A DNA stretch of 64,000 nucleotides, from contig CALLMM010000010.1 in NCBI GenBank assembly GCA_938005745.1, positions 186,001 through 250,000 of the forward strand, in the 5' to 3' direction. Origin of the DNA: an uncultured Chthonomonadales bacterium (lineage in GTDB: Bacteria; Armatimonadota; Chthonomonadetes; Chthonomonadales; CAJBBX01). The position numbers were made by a program, and so were the translations under genes. Below the pieces are notes generated by a model. That model ran no database searches, had not been told where the DNA came from, and worked only from the letters and a program-made list of their open reading frames with translations. Shown here in pieces: positions 35,302 to 44,398 of this stretch; position 1 is the stretch's first letter; each line of letters begins with the position of its first letter.

Positions 35302-38300
35302 ATGTCTGAACCGACCTCTTTCCAGGTGACGGAAGGCGGCGCAGCGGTTACACACCCGATCCTGCCGGGCGATGATGCGCTGGTCGCGCCGCAGTACAAC
35401 AACGATCACAATACGGTGCGCGCCGCACTGATCCCGCTTGCCTGCTGGCGGGTGGAAGACATTCGTTTTGACTTCGACTCGTCGTTCCTGCTGCCGGAGG
35501 TGAGGGAGGAGATACCGACCCTGCGCGATCTGCGCGAGCAGCATAAGCTCGGCGACTTCTATCCTCCTCTGGCGATGTTCGGTCATGCCGATCCGATCGG
35601 CGATGATACCTACAATAAGCAGTTGAGCGGGCGCAGGGCGGTATCGGTGTACGGGCTGATGACCCGGCGCGCCGACCTGTGGGAAGACCTCTTCAGTCAG
35701 ACGGGGAGGGTCGCCTGCGCCTGTTCCGGCGATCGGTGGGGCGTCCGTGCAATCCAGAAGATGCTGGAAGCGTTGAACTATGCTCCCGGCAATACCGAGG
35801 GCGCGATGGATCAGGCGACCCGCGACGCCATCCGCCGCTTCCAGACCGATCAGAATCTCTCTCCCGCCACCGGCTATGCCGAACGGCAGAACGCCTCCGA
35901 CAGGGCGACTCGCGAGAAGCTCTTCCTCGCCTACATGGACTTCCTCTGCACGCCCGAGTTCCGGCTGGAGCGGACTCACTTTCTGGCGCAGGGAGCCGAC
36001 CCCAACGGCAAGGGCGACTTTCAGGGGTGCGGAGAGTTCAATCCGCTCCTTCTGTTCAGTCAGCAGGAGGAGCAGGAGCTGTCGCAGCCCGCCAATCGCG
36101 AGCGGCGCAACCGGGAGAACGCGCCCAATCGCCGAGTGATGGTCTTTCTCTTCCGACCGGGCACACGGGTGGATCCGGGCGTCTGGCCCTGTCCGCTGGC
36201 GAAAGAGGGGATCGCGAACTGTCGAAAACGGTTCTGGTCGGACGGTGAGCAGCGACGTTCGCGCCGCGAGGCGACTGCCCGACGCCGATTTGAGGATACA
36301 CAGGACACCTTCGCCTGCCGCTTCTACCATCGGATCGCGACCGGCTCCCCCTGTGAGGATGTGGGCTGGCTGGGGCTGCATCGTCCTCTGCGCGTCTACC
36401 TGAAGTTGGTCTGGAAAGATCCGATGGACCAGGAGCATCCCTTCCCCGCCAACTTCCCTGTGACCGTGCGCTATATCACCGGCGAGACGGAGCAGGTTAC
36501 CGTTGGTGAGAACGGTCTGCTGGCGTTCAATGCCGTCAAGACCCGGCGGGCGTTCACTCTGGACTTCTCCTCCTCCAGTGAGATCTTTCTCGCCACGCCT
36601 CCCGCAAGCTCCAGCAGCTCGTCGGGTTCCGGCGGCTTTGGCTCTGGCAGCGGTTCTGGCGGCGGCAGCTCCGGCTCTGGCAGCGGTTCTGGCGGCGGCA
36701 GCTCCGGTTCTGGCGGCGGTTCTGGCGGCGGCAGCTCCGGTTCTGGCGGCGGTTCTGGCGGCGGCAGCTCCGGCAGCGGCGGATCCGGCAGCGGATCCGG
36801 AGGCGGAGGAGGAGGCGCGGCGGCGGAGTTGTTTCTCTATGCGCCCGAGGTAAAGCGCAGAATAGATGAGGGGTATCGGGTCTGGAGCCTGCCTCGGCAG
36901 TGGTCGCTGGCGGTCTCCGACTGGGCGGTTTCCGGCGCGTCCAACTTTCAGAACAGCTACTTCGTGAACCTCGATCAGCCGGGAACCTCTATCGGCACGC
37001 CCGCTGCGCCCGCTCAGCTCACCCTCAACCCGCACTGGCACTACATGAAGTTCCTCTACTTCGACCGCAAGCTCAAACAGAAATTGAGCGTGCCTCCGGT
37101 GATGGTCGAAGGATTTCGCAGTCTTGCGGCGTCCGGCGGCGCGCCGGACACGCGCAGCAACTGGACGACCGACCCCGAAGCCTGTCAATGTCTGCCGTGG
37201 GTGATCCAGTGGCGCGCGCCGGCGGCGTCCGGCTCCGGCAGCCCGTCGGGGGCTGGCGGCTCATCCGGCGGGGGCGGCTCATCCGGCTCGGGCGGCGCGG
37301 CTCCCCCGGCGCGTCCAGCGACCCCTGACGATCCGCGTCCCAACAATCAGGTGTTGATTCGTCTGCGGTGCGTTTCGCAGACCTTCATCGAGGCGCAGAG
37401 AGATAACTCCCGTCGGCTGGTTACGGTCGTGCAGGCTCCCTCCGGCGGCGGAACCGCGCCCGATCCCCGCGTGCGCAGCGTCGAAGACCCCGGCTTGAAC
37501 AGCGGCGAGGGCGTTACGGTGGATATGTCCGTTCCCTCCGCCGACCGGCTGCGCTACTACGACCTGCCGGATATCTGGAAATCGCGCGGCTACTTTGTGC
37601 GGATGTCAAACGGGAGCGGCGGCTTCACGGAGAACGTCTTTGCCGATGTCGCGGCGACGCCGACCTCCAATTCTCAGCCGCATCTCTTCTCGCTGGACGA
37701 TATGGTGCTGGTGCACCCCAATATGGACCTGTTCACCTGGATGCCGAATACCGACCGCCCGGCGATCTTCAGCCACACCTTCCTGAACGGTCCCAATCCC
37801 GGCAATATCGGTCCCTACAAGCCCGACGATCAGGGGGGCAGGCACTTCTCCTACTTCAGTCAACTGGTGAAGCGGCTCGACGCCAACGTGAACTATATCG
37901 CCGACTATCCCGACTGGACGCGGCTGGTGATCGTGCGGGGCAACCTGTTCGATGTGTTCGATAAGCGCACCCCGGATCGGGGCGATACCGTCTGCGGCGC
38001 GCGCGCGGCGGTGTGCTGGGTCGATTCCGCCGGGATCAGCGCGCCGGGAAGCAACCCGACCCGTCCCGCCGTCTCCCGTCCTAGCCCCTTCTTCAACATT
38101 CAGCCCTTCTATGAGCAGCAGCACGATAAGTGGTGGAGCTCCTCCGAGACGGATACGCGGGGCACCGGACGCTTCGATCTGATCTGGCTGCGCTGCTGCG
38201 ATATAGACTCGGACGGGCAGACCGAGATCGGGGTGGGGCTGTGCTACTTCCGCTTCTTCTTTAACTTCGATCCCACTTTCAAGGCGAGCTTTAACGAGAC

Positions 38301-39525
38301 GGCGGTGCCGCATCATCCCCCCGACCGTGACCAGTGGGTCAACGAGGCGTTGAAGAAGATACCGGGACGCTGGACCGGACCAGACGGAGCCTTCAATCCC
38401 GGTCCGGCGTTTGTCGTTGCGCAGGACACAGCGGCGCATAAGTTAAAGTCGCGCGTCGTCTGGTTCGCTCAGAACCTGCCCCGCAACATCTCGCACTATG
38501 AGATCGGGGTCTTCGAGGCGACGCCCCCGGAGACCTGGGTGCGCGGCTATATGGGGTCGGACAGAGGCATCGGCGCGCTGGATAAGACCGACAACGGACC
38601 CAACGCCAGCGGCTGGTTCGTCTCCGCGCATGAGACCGGACACGGCGGAAGCCTGGGAGATGAGTATGTGGAGAAGACCGCCTCCACAGACGGCGCCGGA
38701 GGCAGCCTGCCCGCGCCCCGCATGCCCGGCTTCGACTCCTTCTCTCCCGGCTCTCCGTATATGTTTGACGATCGGGCGATGATGAACGGCAACCTCGATC
38801 AGCGCGCGCGAAACTTCTGGCATGTCGCCGAGTGGATGCGCTCTATCGCCGGATTTCCGTTTGAGGTGGAGCACAACTCCCGGAGATACCGGATCGCGGC
38901 GCACCCGCAGGCTCCGGCAAAGACCCATGTGAACTTTCCGCTGAGATCACGGCGCAATGTCGAGATCGGCGATCACGGCAGGTTCGACCTCTTCTTCTAT
39001 CCGCTGGGACTGGAGGCTTACAGCGCCTCCATCCTGCCCAACCGCACGCCTTCCGGATCCGCCGCGCCCTTTGACGGCTTGCTGGTGGTGGTGGTGAAGA
39101 TGAAGTTCGATTTCCACATAGACAACGCGACCACTATCCACACCACCCTGCAGCGATGGAATGCGCGCATTCGGGACGAACTCAACTACAGGTTCTGTTA
39201 TCGGGGAACCTTCGGAGGGGTCGCCTACAATCGCGTGCTGCTGCTGTTCAGTCCGCGCTACTGGTCGAATCACTACTCCAACGCAGACCCCCGAGATACA
39301 GATCAGCATATCAGGGTCTCCACTAAAGCCAGCGGTCCGCCGGAGTGGGATTCGGGGCTGTTTGCTTCGAAGTTTCGTCTGCACTTTCCGCTGGATCAGC
39401 CGGCGAGCGTCTTTGCGCGCTTCTTCCGGCAGATGGCGGGAGTCAGCAGCGCAACGTTCGATGTCAACAGCTTTCTGCCCATTGCCCGCCTGATCTTTTC
39501 CGATGGCGCGACACAGACGCTGTAG
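35302..39525 (+). CDS. Giant OmpA-like/peptidoglycan-binding protein with Ser-Gly linkers and M64-type metalloprotease motif
   Basis: The 1407-residue protein has no signal peptide. Domains in order: an OmpA-C-like domain (about 50-120, IRFDFDSSFLLPE and GHADPIGDDTYNKQLSGRRA), a PG_binding_1 domain (about 150-185), a Cys-containing middle region, a Ser-Gly linker (435-507) and a second one (about 643-672), then a long C-terminal region with the zinc motif HETGHGGSLGDEY starting at H1110. That spacing (HExxH followed by LxDEY) matches the M64 IgA-peptidase family. A likely role is a secreted effector that binds cell wall and cleaves protein. It lies 22 bases after the LysM gene, with GAGGAGGGG upstream. 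Confidence 0.65.
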   Translation: MSEPTSFQVTEGGAAVTHPILPGDDALVAPQYNNDHNTVRAALIPLACWRVEDIRFDFDSSFLLPEVREEIPTLRDLREQHKLGDFYPPLAMFGHADPIGDDTYNKQLSGRRAVSVYGLMTRRADLWEDLFSQTGRVACACSGDRWGVRAIQKMLEALNYAPGNTEGAMDQATRDAIRRFQTDQNLSPATGYAERQNASDRATREKLFLAYMDFLCTPEFRLERTHFLAQGADPNGKGDFQGCGEFNPLLLFSQQEEQELSQPANRERRNRENAPNRRVMVFLFRPGTRVDPGVWPCPLAKEGIANCRKRFWSDGEQRRSRREATARRRFEDTQDTFACRFYHRIATGSPCEDVGWLGLHRPLRVYLKLVWKDPMDQEHPFPANFPVTVRYITGETEQVTVGENGLLAFNAVKTRRAFTLDFSSSSEIFLATPPASSSSSSGSGGFGSGSGSGGGSSGSGSGSGGGSSGSGGGSGGGSSGSGGGSGGGSSGSGGSGSGSGGGGGGAAAELFLYAPEVKRRIDEGYRVWSLPRQWSLAVSDWAVSGASNFQNSYFVNLDQPGTSIGTPAAPAQLTLNPHWHYMKFLYFDRKLKQKLSVPPVMVEGFRSLAASGGAPDTRSNWTTDPEACQCLPWVIQWRAPAASGSGSPSGAGGSSGGGGSSGSGGAAPPARPATPDDPRPNNQVLIRLRCVSQTFIEAQRDNSRRLVTVVQAPSGGGTAPDPRVRSVEDPGLNSGEGVTVDMSVPSADRLRYYDLPDIWKSRGYFVRMSNGSGGFTENVFADVAATPTSNSQPHLFSLDDMVLVHPNMDLFTWMPNTDRPAIFSHTFLNGPNPGNIGPYKPDDQGGRHFSYFSQLVKRLDANVNYIADYPDWTRLVIVRGNLFDVFDKRTPDRGDTVCGARAAVCWVDSAGISAPGSNPTRPAVSRPSPFFNIQPFYEQQHDKWWSSSETDTRGTGRFDLIWLRCCDIDSDGQTEIGVGLCYFRFFFNFDPTFKASFNETAVPHHPPDRDQWVNEALKKIPGRWTGPDGAFNPGPAFVVAQDTAAHKLKSRVVWFAQNLPRNISHYEIGVFEATPPETWVRGYMGSDRGIGALDKTDNGPNASGWFVSAHETGHGGSLGDEYVEKTASTDGAGGSLPAPRMPGFDSFSPGSPYMFDDRAMMNGNLDQRARNFWHVAEWMRSIAGFPFEVEHNSRRYRIAAHPQAPAKTHVNFPLRSRRNVEIGDHGRFDLFFYPLGLEAYSASILPNRTPSGSAAPFDGLLVVVVKMKFDFHIDNATTIHTTLQRWNARIRDELNYRFCYRGTFGGVAYNRVLLLFSPRYWSNHYSNADPRDTDQHIRVSTKASGPPEWDSGLFASKFRLHFPLDQPASVFARFFRQMAGVSSATFDVNSFLPIARLIFSDGATQTL
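36604..36822 (+). repeat. Tandem repeat encoding a Ser-Gly linker
   Basis: A purine/pyrimidine-skewed tandem array with units of about 30 bases (GGCAGCTCCGGTTCTGGCGGC-type) encodes roughly 73 residues of Ser and Gly. The number of units is likely to vary between strains by slippage, in multiples of three. Confidence 0.8.
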
Positions 39526-39670
39526 GACGGGCGTCAGCCCTGTGTTCGGGATCGCCGCGGTCTGGCTGGCGATCCTGACGCCCGGCTGCCAGCTGTTGTC
39601 GGAGGGAGCGCATAACGGAACTCGCAGACCCTCTCCGCGCCGGACGGAGAGCCGCTCAGGAGAGCGTACC

Positions 39671-40903
39671 ATGAACTCAATCTTTTTTCGTTTGCCGGAT
39701 AACAGCCCGATAGAGATCGGGGCGACGCCCGCCCCGATACGCGACGAGGCGGGCGCGCCCTTTGCCGACGCGAAGCCGCAGCCGGGAGACGCCTGCCTGC
39801 GACCCTATGCGAACGCCCGCCTGAACTCGCGGCTGGCGGGATCGCTGCCTGCCGGCGACTGGCGGGTGCGCTGGCAGAGCGAGCTTCCCCCCGACTTCGC
39901 GCCGGAGTTTCTAATGCAGTCTGGCAGCCGGATCCTGGCGCAGGGCGCGGAGATCTGGCTGCTGCTCGATCTGGAGGGAAAGGCGATCCGGCAGGGCGGG
40001 CGCGCGCCCGGCGATCTGCTGCTCGATCCCGAGAACGGACTCTTCTACCATGTGAAGCACTCCGGCTATGTGCAGGCGCGGCGGCTGGCGGACGGAGAGG
40101 AGGCGTTTTCGTTCCTGCCGCTCTACGGCGAGGGGTATCGGCGCTCCGCGCTGGCGCGGCGCGGCTCGCAGATGCTGCTGCACTCTTTTGAACTGCCGGA
40201 GACGGAGCCGGAGCGGGTGCGCGTTCCCGACCTGACCATCCTGGAGCTGAAAGACCTGGGCGATCCGATCCAGAGAGACGAGCAGGGGTATCTGACATCG
40301 GATGCGGACCGGACGAACCTGTCGAGCCGAACGATCCCGATGCTGGTCGCGCTGAACGGCGACGCGCCCGTGATCGCGGCGCCGGGTCATCTCTTCCTGG
40401 CGGATCGAGACCTGACCATCCGCGCCGACCTGACCGGCGACTTTACGCCCGTGGCGATGAGCCTGGACGAGGCGGGACGGATCTACCTGATTGTCCGGAC
40501 ACAGGGGCGCGCCGCGCTCTGGGTGGTAACACAGAACGGGGAGCGTCAGACCGCTTTTCTCCTTCCCGAAGGCGCGACCGTTCGGGAACAGCCCCCGATT
40601 ATCGGCTGGGATCATACGGTCTATCTGGTGATCGGGGATACGGTGGCGGCGGTCGCGCCGGACGGCATGAAACGATGGGAGCACGCCCTGCCGGGGCGTT
40701 TCGCGGGGGCTTCGGTTACCGCCGACGGGCAGCTTCTGATCGGCACCGGTGACGATCTCCTTGTGCTGGATGGGCAGGGAAATCGGCGCGTGCTGCATAA
40801 CTTTGCAGGGGAACACCTTGCGACGCCGCCCCTCCTGACAACGACGGGCGAGCTGCTGATCGCCTCGCATCGGCGGCTGTTCTGTCTGACGCGCCAGCCG
40901 TAA
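39671..40903 (+). CDS. Beta-propeller (PQQ-like repeat) protein
   Basis: The 410-residue product is composed of propeller-type blades: GSRILAQGAEIWLLLDLEGKAI, EAGRIYLIVRTQGRAALWVV, DHTVYLVIGDTVAAVAPDGMKRW and DDLLVLDGQGNRRVL. No catalytic site is seen; such proteins usually mediate binding. I chose the ATG at 39671 because AGGAGAG lies six bases upstream. The frame extends to an ATG at 39503 inside the previous gene, and that extension reads like a signal with AILTPGC, a poor lipobox. If used, the protein would be a lipoprotein. Confidence 0.6.
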   Translation: MNSIFFRLPDNSPIEIGATPAPIRDEAGAPFADAKPQPGDACLRPYANARLNSRLAGSLPAGDWRVRWQSELPPDFAPEFLMQSGSRILAQGAEIWLLLDLEGKAIRQGGRAPGDLLLDPENGLFYHVKHSGYVQARRLADGEEAFSFLPLYGEGYRRSALARRGSQMLLHSFELPETEPERVRVPDLTILELKDLGDPIQRDEQGYLTSDADRTNLSSRTIPMLVALNGDAPVIAAPGHLFLADRDLTIRADLTGDFTPVAMSLDEAGRIYLIVRTQGRAALWVVTQNGERQTAFLLPEGATVREQPPIIGWDHTVYLVIGDTVAAVAPDGMKRWEHALPGRFAGASVTADGQLLIGTGDDLLVLDGQGNRRVLHNFAGEHLATPPLLTTTGELLIASHRRLFCLTRQP

Positions 40904-40936
40904 CGCGGGGAGGAGCAGGGTTAGAAAGCGACAGGC

Positions 40937-42625
40937 ATGGCTCACAGTATCGAAGAACTGCCGGAGGAGGTCCGGCCCATCATTCAGTATATGCCGCGCG
41001 AGATGCAGCAGCAGGTCATCACCGACTATGAGACGCACTACGCGCCGTTTCTGGCGATGCTTGCCGGCTGGAAAGGGGCGGTGCAGAGCCACTTCGCGCA
41101 GGGACAGGACTCCGCCGTTGCACGCCTGGAAGAGGAGCTTTTCCCGCTGGGCGACTGGCGTTTCCCGCCGCAGGGGCTGGCGGTTCCCTCCCGCGCGGCA
41201 GAGCGCACCATCGAGGTCGCCTTTGGCGCGGAGATGACCGACCCGGCGCGCCGCCCCTGGATCACTACCGGGGAGGGGTGGATGCACCCGACCGCGCTGC
41301 GCGACGCCTCCTTCCAGTGGGTGGATCGGAATGCGGTGCTGGCGGTGGACGGGGACTTCGTCGGAAACGGGCGTCTCGAGCCGCTCCTGGAGCGCGGGCA
41401 GCTCGCCTTTGTCGCCGCCAGCGAGGATGTCCTGAGCGCGATGGAGCAGGGCGAGTGGTGGGCGAAGCTGCCCGGACAGGAGTATCGTCCGGCACGCCTT
41501 GAACGCTACGACGGCTACATGGCGTTTGAGCGCGAGATGCAGACCGCCCGCATGGATCAGCGGCAGTTCGATCTGTGGCTGCCGCCGTTTCACCCCTATT
41601 CGCGGAAGATCGTCTGTCTGCGCCTGGCTGCCGACGCGGAGGCGGGGTCTCAGCGCGCGGACGCGCCCGACATGAGCTGGATGCCCGATCTCTACAACGG
41701 TTTCCGCTTCATCGGCATCCTGCGAAATCCCGATCGGCGCGCGGTCGCCTTTCTGCGCAGTCTGGACAGCCGCGCGCGCACTCCGCTGGTGCAGCTGAAC
41801 CCCGTCCCGGTCATTCAGTCTGCCATGCAGGACAACGCCTTCTTTCCGCGCTTTCCGCGCACCGAAAGCAACGAGATCAACCTGCGGATGGCGGGGGTCT
41901 TCGATCTGTTCGGAGCGGTCGTCTACACCGACGGCGCGCCGATCCCCGCCTATATGCTGCGCGTGCCGAGCAACGACCCGCAGGCGAAGGTGGACGATGT
42001 GGAGGTGCGCTTCGCGCACGTCGAGCCGAATGTGGCGATGGTCAAGCTCTACTACGGCTCGGTGGGGCAGGAGCGTCCCGACGGCAGCGATACGCCCTCC
42101 TCGCTGGAGATGACCCCGGTCCGGTTTGAGGTTCCCTACCGCGTGATCGGCGGGGCGACGGTGCGCGCGCCACGGGCGCGGGTTCCGTCGGCGGGAGAGT
42201 CCTCGCGCACCGAGTGGATGCGAAAAGCCTGGTACTACAGCGTACTGCGCCCCCCGCTTCTGACGCAGGGCGACATTCTGGAGATCATTCAGCACTACAC
42301 GCAGGGCGGACTGTCGAACCTGATCAACTTCCGCTACTCCACCCGCGAGATCATTCACCAGCCGGATGAGGGCGGCACGCACTGGCGTTCCTACCTCTGG
42401 CCCTCCATCATCGCCAGAGAGTCCCATTTCGACCCGCGTTACGAGGGCATTCCGACCGCCAACTACATCCCGCTGATCCAGAGCCTGCGCCTCTCCTTCG
42501 GGCGCGGTCCGGCGGCGGGCGTCGTCCCGGACTTTCTGCTGACGGACGTCGCCAACTATCTGGCTTCGATCCTCTCGCAGTATTTCGTCTTCTCCTGCTT
42601 CCGCGTGGAGGGCAGACTCGTATAG
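40937..42625 (+). CDS. Possible TssF/gp6-like baseplate protein
   Basis: The 562-residue product has no signal peptide or membrane helix. Length, cluster position and the general pattern agree with TssF-like baseplate wedge proteins: a middle NEINLRMAGVFDLFGAVVY segment followed by a strand-rich domain, SVLRPPLLTQGDILEIIQHY, and a C-terminal LASILSQYFVFSCFRVEG that recalls the TssF tail. I could not identify an unambiguous motif, so this is a suggestion. It follows the propeller gene after 33 bases and is followed by another uncharacterised protein of similar size. Confidence 0.35.
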   Translation: MAHSIEELPEEVRPIIQYMPREMQQQVITDYETHYAPFLAMLAGWKGAVQSHFAQGQDSAVARLEEELFPLGDWRFPPQGLAVPSRAAERTIEVAFGAEMTDPARRPWITTGEGWMHPTALRDASFQWVDRNAVLAVDGDFVGNGRLEPLLERGQLAFVAASEDVLSAMEQGEWWAKLPGQEYRPARLERYDGYMAFEREMQTARMDQRQFDLWLPPFHPYSRKIVCLRLAADAEAGSQRADAPDMSWMPDLYNGFRFIGILRNPDRRAVAFLRSLDSRARTPLVQLNPVPVIQSAMQDNAFFPRFPRTESNEINLRMAGVFDLFGAVVYTDGAPIPAYMLRVPSNDPQAKVDDVEVRFAHVEPNVAMVKLYYGSVGQERPDGSDTPSSLEMTPVRFEVPYRVIGGATVRAPRARVPSAGESSRTEWMRKAWYYSVLRPPLLTQGDILEIIQHYTQGGLSNLINFRYSTREIIHQPDEGGTHWRSYLWPSIIARESHFDPRYEGIPTANYIPLIQSLRLSFGRGPAAGVVPDFLLTDVANYLASILSQYFVFSCFRVEGRLV

Positions 42626-42682
42626 AAATCACAGAGCCGGTCCGAACCGTTCGCCGTTGATCTCTCGTAGAAAAGGCGTCTC

Positions 42683-44398
42683 ATGGCAGACAGAGTCATC
42701 TTCCCGCACCTGCACGGACAGAACTATCCCAGCTATGTGCTGCAGGTCTTCATGAAGCTGTGTAATCTCGGCGTCCCGCAGGAGAATATCCGTTTCCTGC
42801 CGGATGTCTGTCACTTCGCGGAGCCGGAGGTCTTTGTTGAGCCGGTGCACGAAGACCCGGAACCCGATTCGGACCGTATGTCGCTGCGTCATCCGCAGGG
42901 ACCGATGTACGACAGCCGCACGCGCAGCATCGTCGTGCAGGAGGTGAACCCGGAGGCGGTCGTTCCGCGCCTGAAGGTCAATATCCGCTCGGACCGGCAT
43001 TTTCAGTACATCTATAACGATCTGGGCGATGAGGTCGGGATTCGGGATGAGCAGCGGGGACGGCTGGAGCACTTCATGGCTCCCCTGCTGGCGGGGCTGC
43101 CCCTGTTGGAGGAGGAGGAGAGGGAGCAGGCGGCGGCGGACTGGCTCCCGGAGGAGCGTCCTCTGGCGCGTATCGCCCGGCAGGTCTGCGCCCGCTATCC
43201 GGAGTTGATGAAGGGGCTGGACCCCGAAGTCGCCGACGCGCTGCAGCGCATGTCCGACAGCCTGTGGAAGGCGTTTTCTGAGAAGGAGCCTGCCCGCCGC
43301 GCGCCCTTTGTGCAGGCGACGCTGCAGGCGCTCGCCCGTCAACCGGATATCGTTCCCGTCCGGGACGCTTTTCAGCTTATGACGGAGAAGCTTCCCCGCC
43401 AGGAGATCGAGGGGCTTGCGGATGACCGGATTCGCGGCGCAATCGAGGAGTTGCAGCGCATGGGCGGCGCGCTGTTCATTCCCGATCCGGCGGTTCGGGC
43501 GCAGGAGCTGGGTTTTCTGATCGCCTCCTATGACGAGGAGAAGTGCGATATTCTGTGCACGCTGATCCGGGAATTTCAGAAAAGGCTGTCGTATGAAAAT
43601 GAGATAGAGCGCGCCCGCATCGTCCGGGAACTGATCGAGATCATGACCACCGAGTCGTTCGTCTCCGTTGCGGTATCAGACTATCTCTGGGGGGTCGGCT
43701 GGATACACGGACGGATCTCGGAGTTTCGCACCAATCCGGGGCGAACGGAGCGCGACGGCTACGTGCTGTCTCAGACCGGCGGGCTGGATCATCGCACCAT
43801 GCTGGCTTCGATCATGGCGCGATGGGCGGAGGAGGGGACGTTTCTGGGAGTCGGCAGTCCCCCGGCGCAGGCGGAGTATGAGGAGGCGGGAGGACGCAGC
43901 CGCCTGGATATCGGGGTGTTGAGTGAAGCGGAGAAGCGGGAACTCTGGTCGCTGGCAGCCTGGCGGCGGGATACGCCCGACCCGATCCTGCTGCTGGAGA
44001 CGGCAGCGCGCCGTCTGGTTCACCCGGAGGTGAAGGTGGAGCTGACGCGGTGGGTCTGCGCTCCCAGCCGCTTTGAGACGCTGTTTGTGCAGCCCGGAGT
44101 CACTGCGGCGCTCGGGGCGCAGGGATGGCTGCACTATCCGGGGGTCGTGATTTTCGTGCCGCTCTCGGAAGACGAGGATGAGGCGGCGGCGCGGGCGAAG
44201 GCGAAGCTGGAGATCGTCATCCGCCTGTTTCTGCCGGTCTGCTTCCGCGCCGAAGTCGTCTGGCAGGAGGCGGTGGCGCGGTTGGATCGCCCGTCCTACC
44301 TGCGGCATGACTTTCAACAGGGGATCCGGCTGGTGGATCCCTGGGCGGCAATGAATGAAGATGGCGTGGAGGAAGCCAATGATCCGGTTACACTCTAG
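42683..44398 (+). CDS. Uncharacterised cytoplasmic protein of the injection-system cluster
   Basis: The 571-residue product is soluble and acidic. It starts MADRVIFPHLHGQNYPSYVLQVF, is helical in the middle (EEEEREQAAADWL, EIERARIVRELIEIM) and ends with ARAKAKLEIVIRLFLPVCFRAEVVWQE, a pattern seen in some phage tail baseplate proteins. I do not recognise the family. Its stop overlaps the start of the NlpC/P60 gene by 20 bases, so it is cotranslated with that gene. Confidence 0.45.
   Translation: MADRVIFPHLHGQNYPSYVLQVFMKLCNLGVPQENIRFLPDVCHFAEPEVFVEPVHEDPEPDSDRMSLRHPQGPMYDSRTRSIVVQEVNPEAVVPRLKVNIRSDRHFQYIYNDLGDEVGIRDEQRGRLEHFMAPLLAGLPLLEEEEREQAAADWLPEERPLARIARQVCARYPELMKGLDPEVADALQRMSDSLWKAFSEKEPARRAPFVQATLQALARQPDIVPVRDAFQLMTEKLPRQEIEGLADDRIRGAIEELQRMGGALFIPDPAVRAQELGFLIASYDEEKCDILCTLIREFQKRLSYENEIERARIVRELIEIMTTESFVSVAVSDYLWGVGWIHGRISEFRTNPGRTERDGYVLSQTGGLDHRTMLASIMARWAEEGTFLGVGSPPAQAEYEEAGGRSRLDIGVLSEAEKRELWSLAAWRRDTPDPILLLETAARRLVHPEVKVELTRWVCAPSRFETLFVQPGVTAALGAQGWLHYPGVVIFVPLSEDEDEAAARAKAKLEIVIRLFLPVCFRAEVVWQEAVARLDRPSYLRHDFQQGIRLVDPWAAMNEDGVEEANDPVTL

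Noticed and set aside
35152..37188. 678-codon open frame on the minus strand
   Set aside because: It is antisense to the OmpA-like gene; its Ala/Arg repeat is merely the reverse of the Ser-Gly linker.
39503..39670. Upstream extension of the propeller gene as a certain lipoprotein signal
   Set aside because: The lipobox AILTPGC is poor and the start lies inside the previous gene, while ATG 39671 has a strong ribosome binding site; kept only as an alternative.
39911..42427. 838-codon open frame on the minus strand
   Set aside because: It crosses two plus-strand genes and their ribosome binding sites, with shadow-type composition and no motif.
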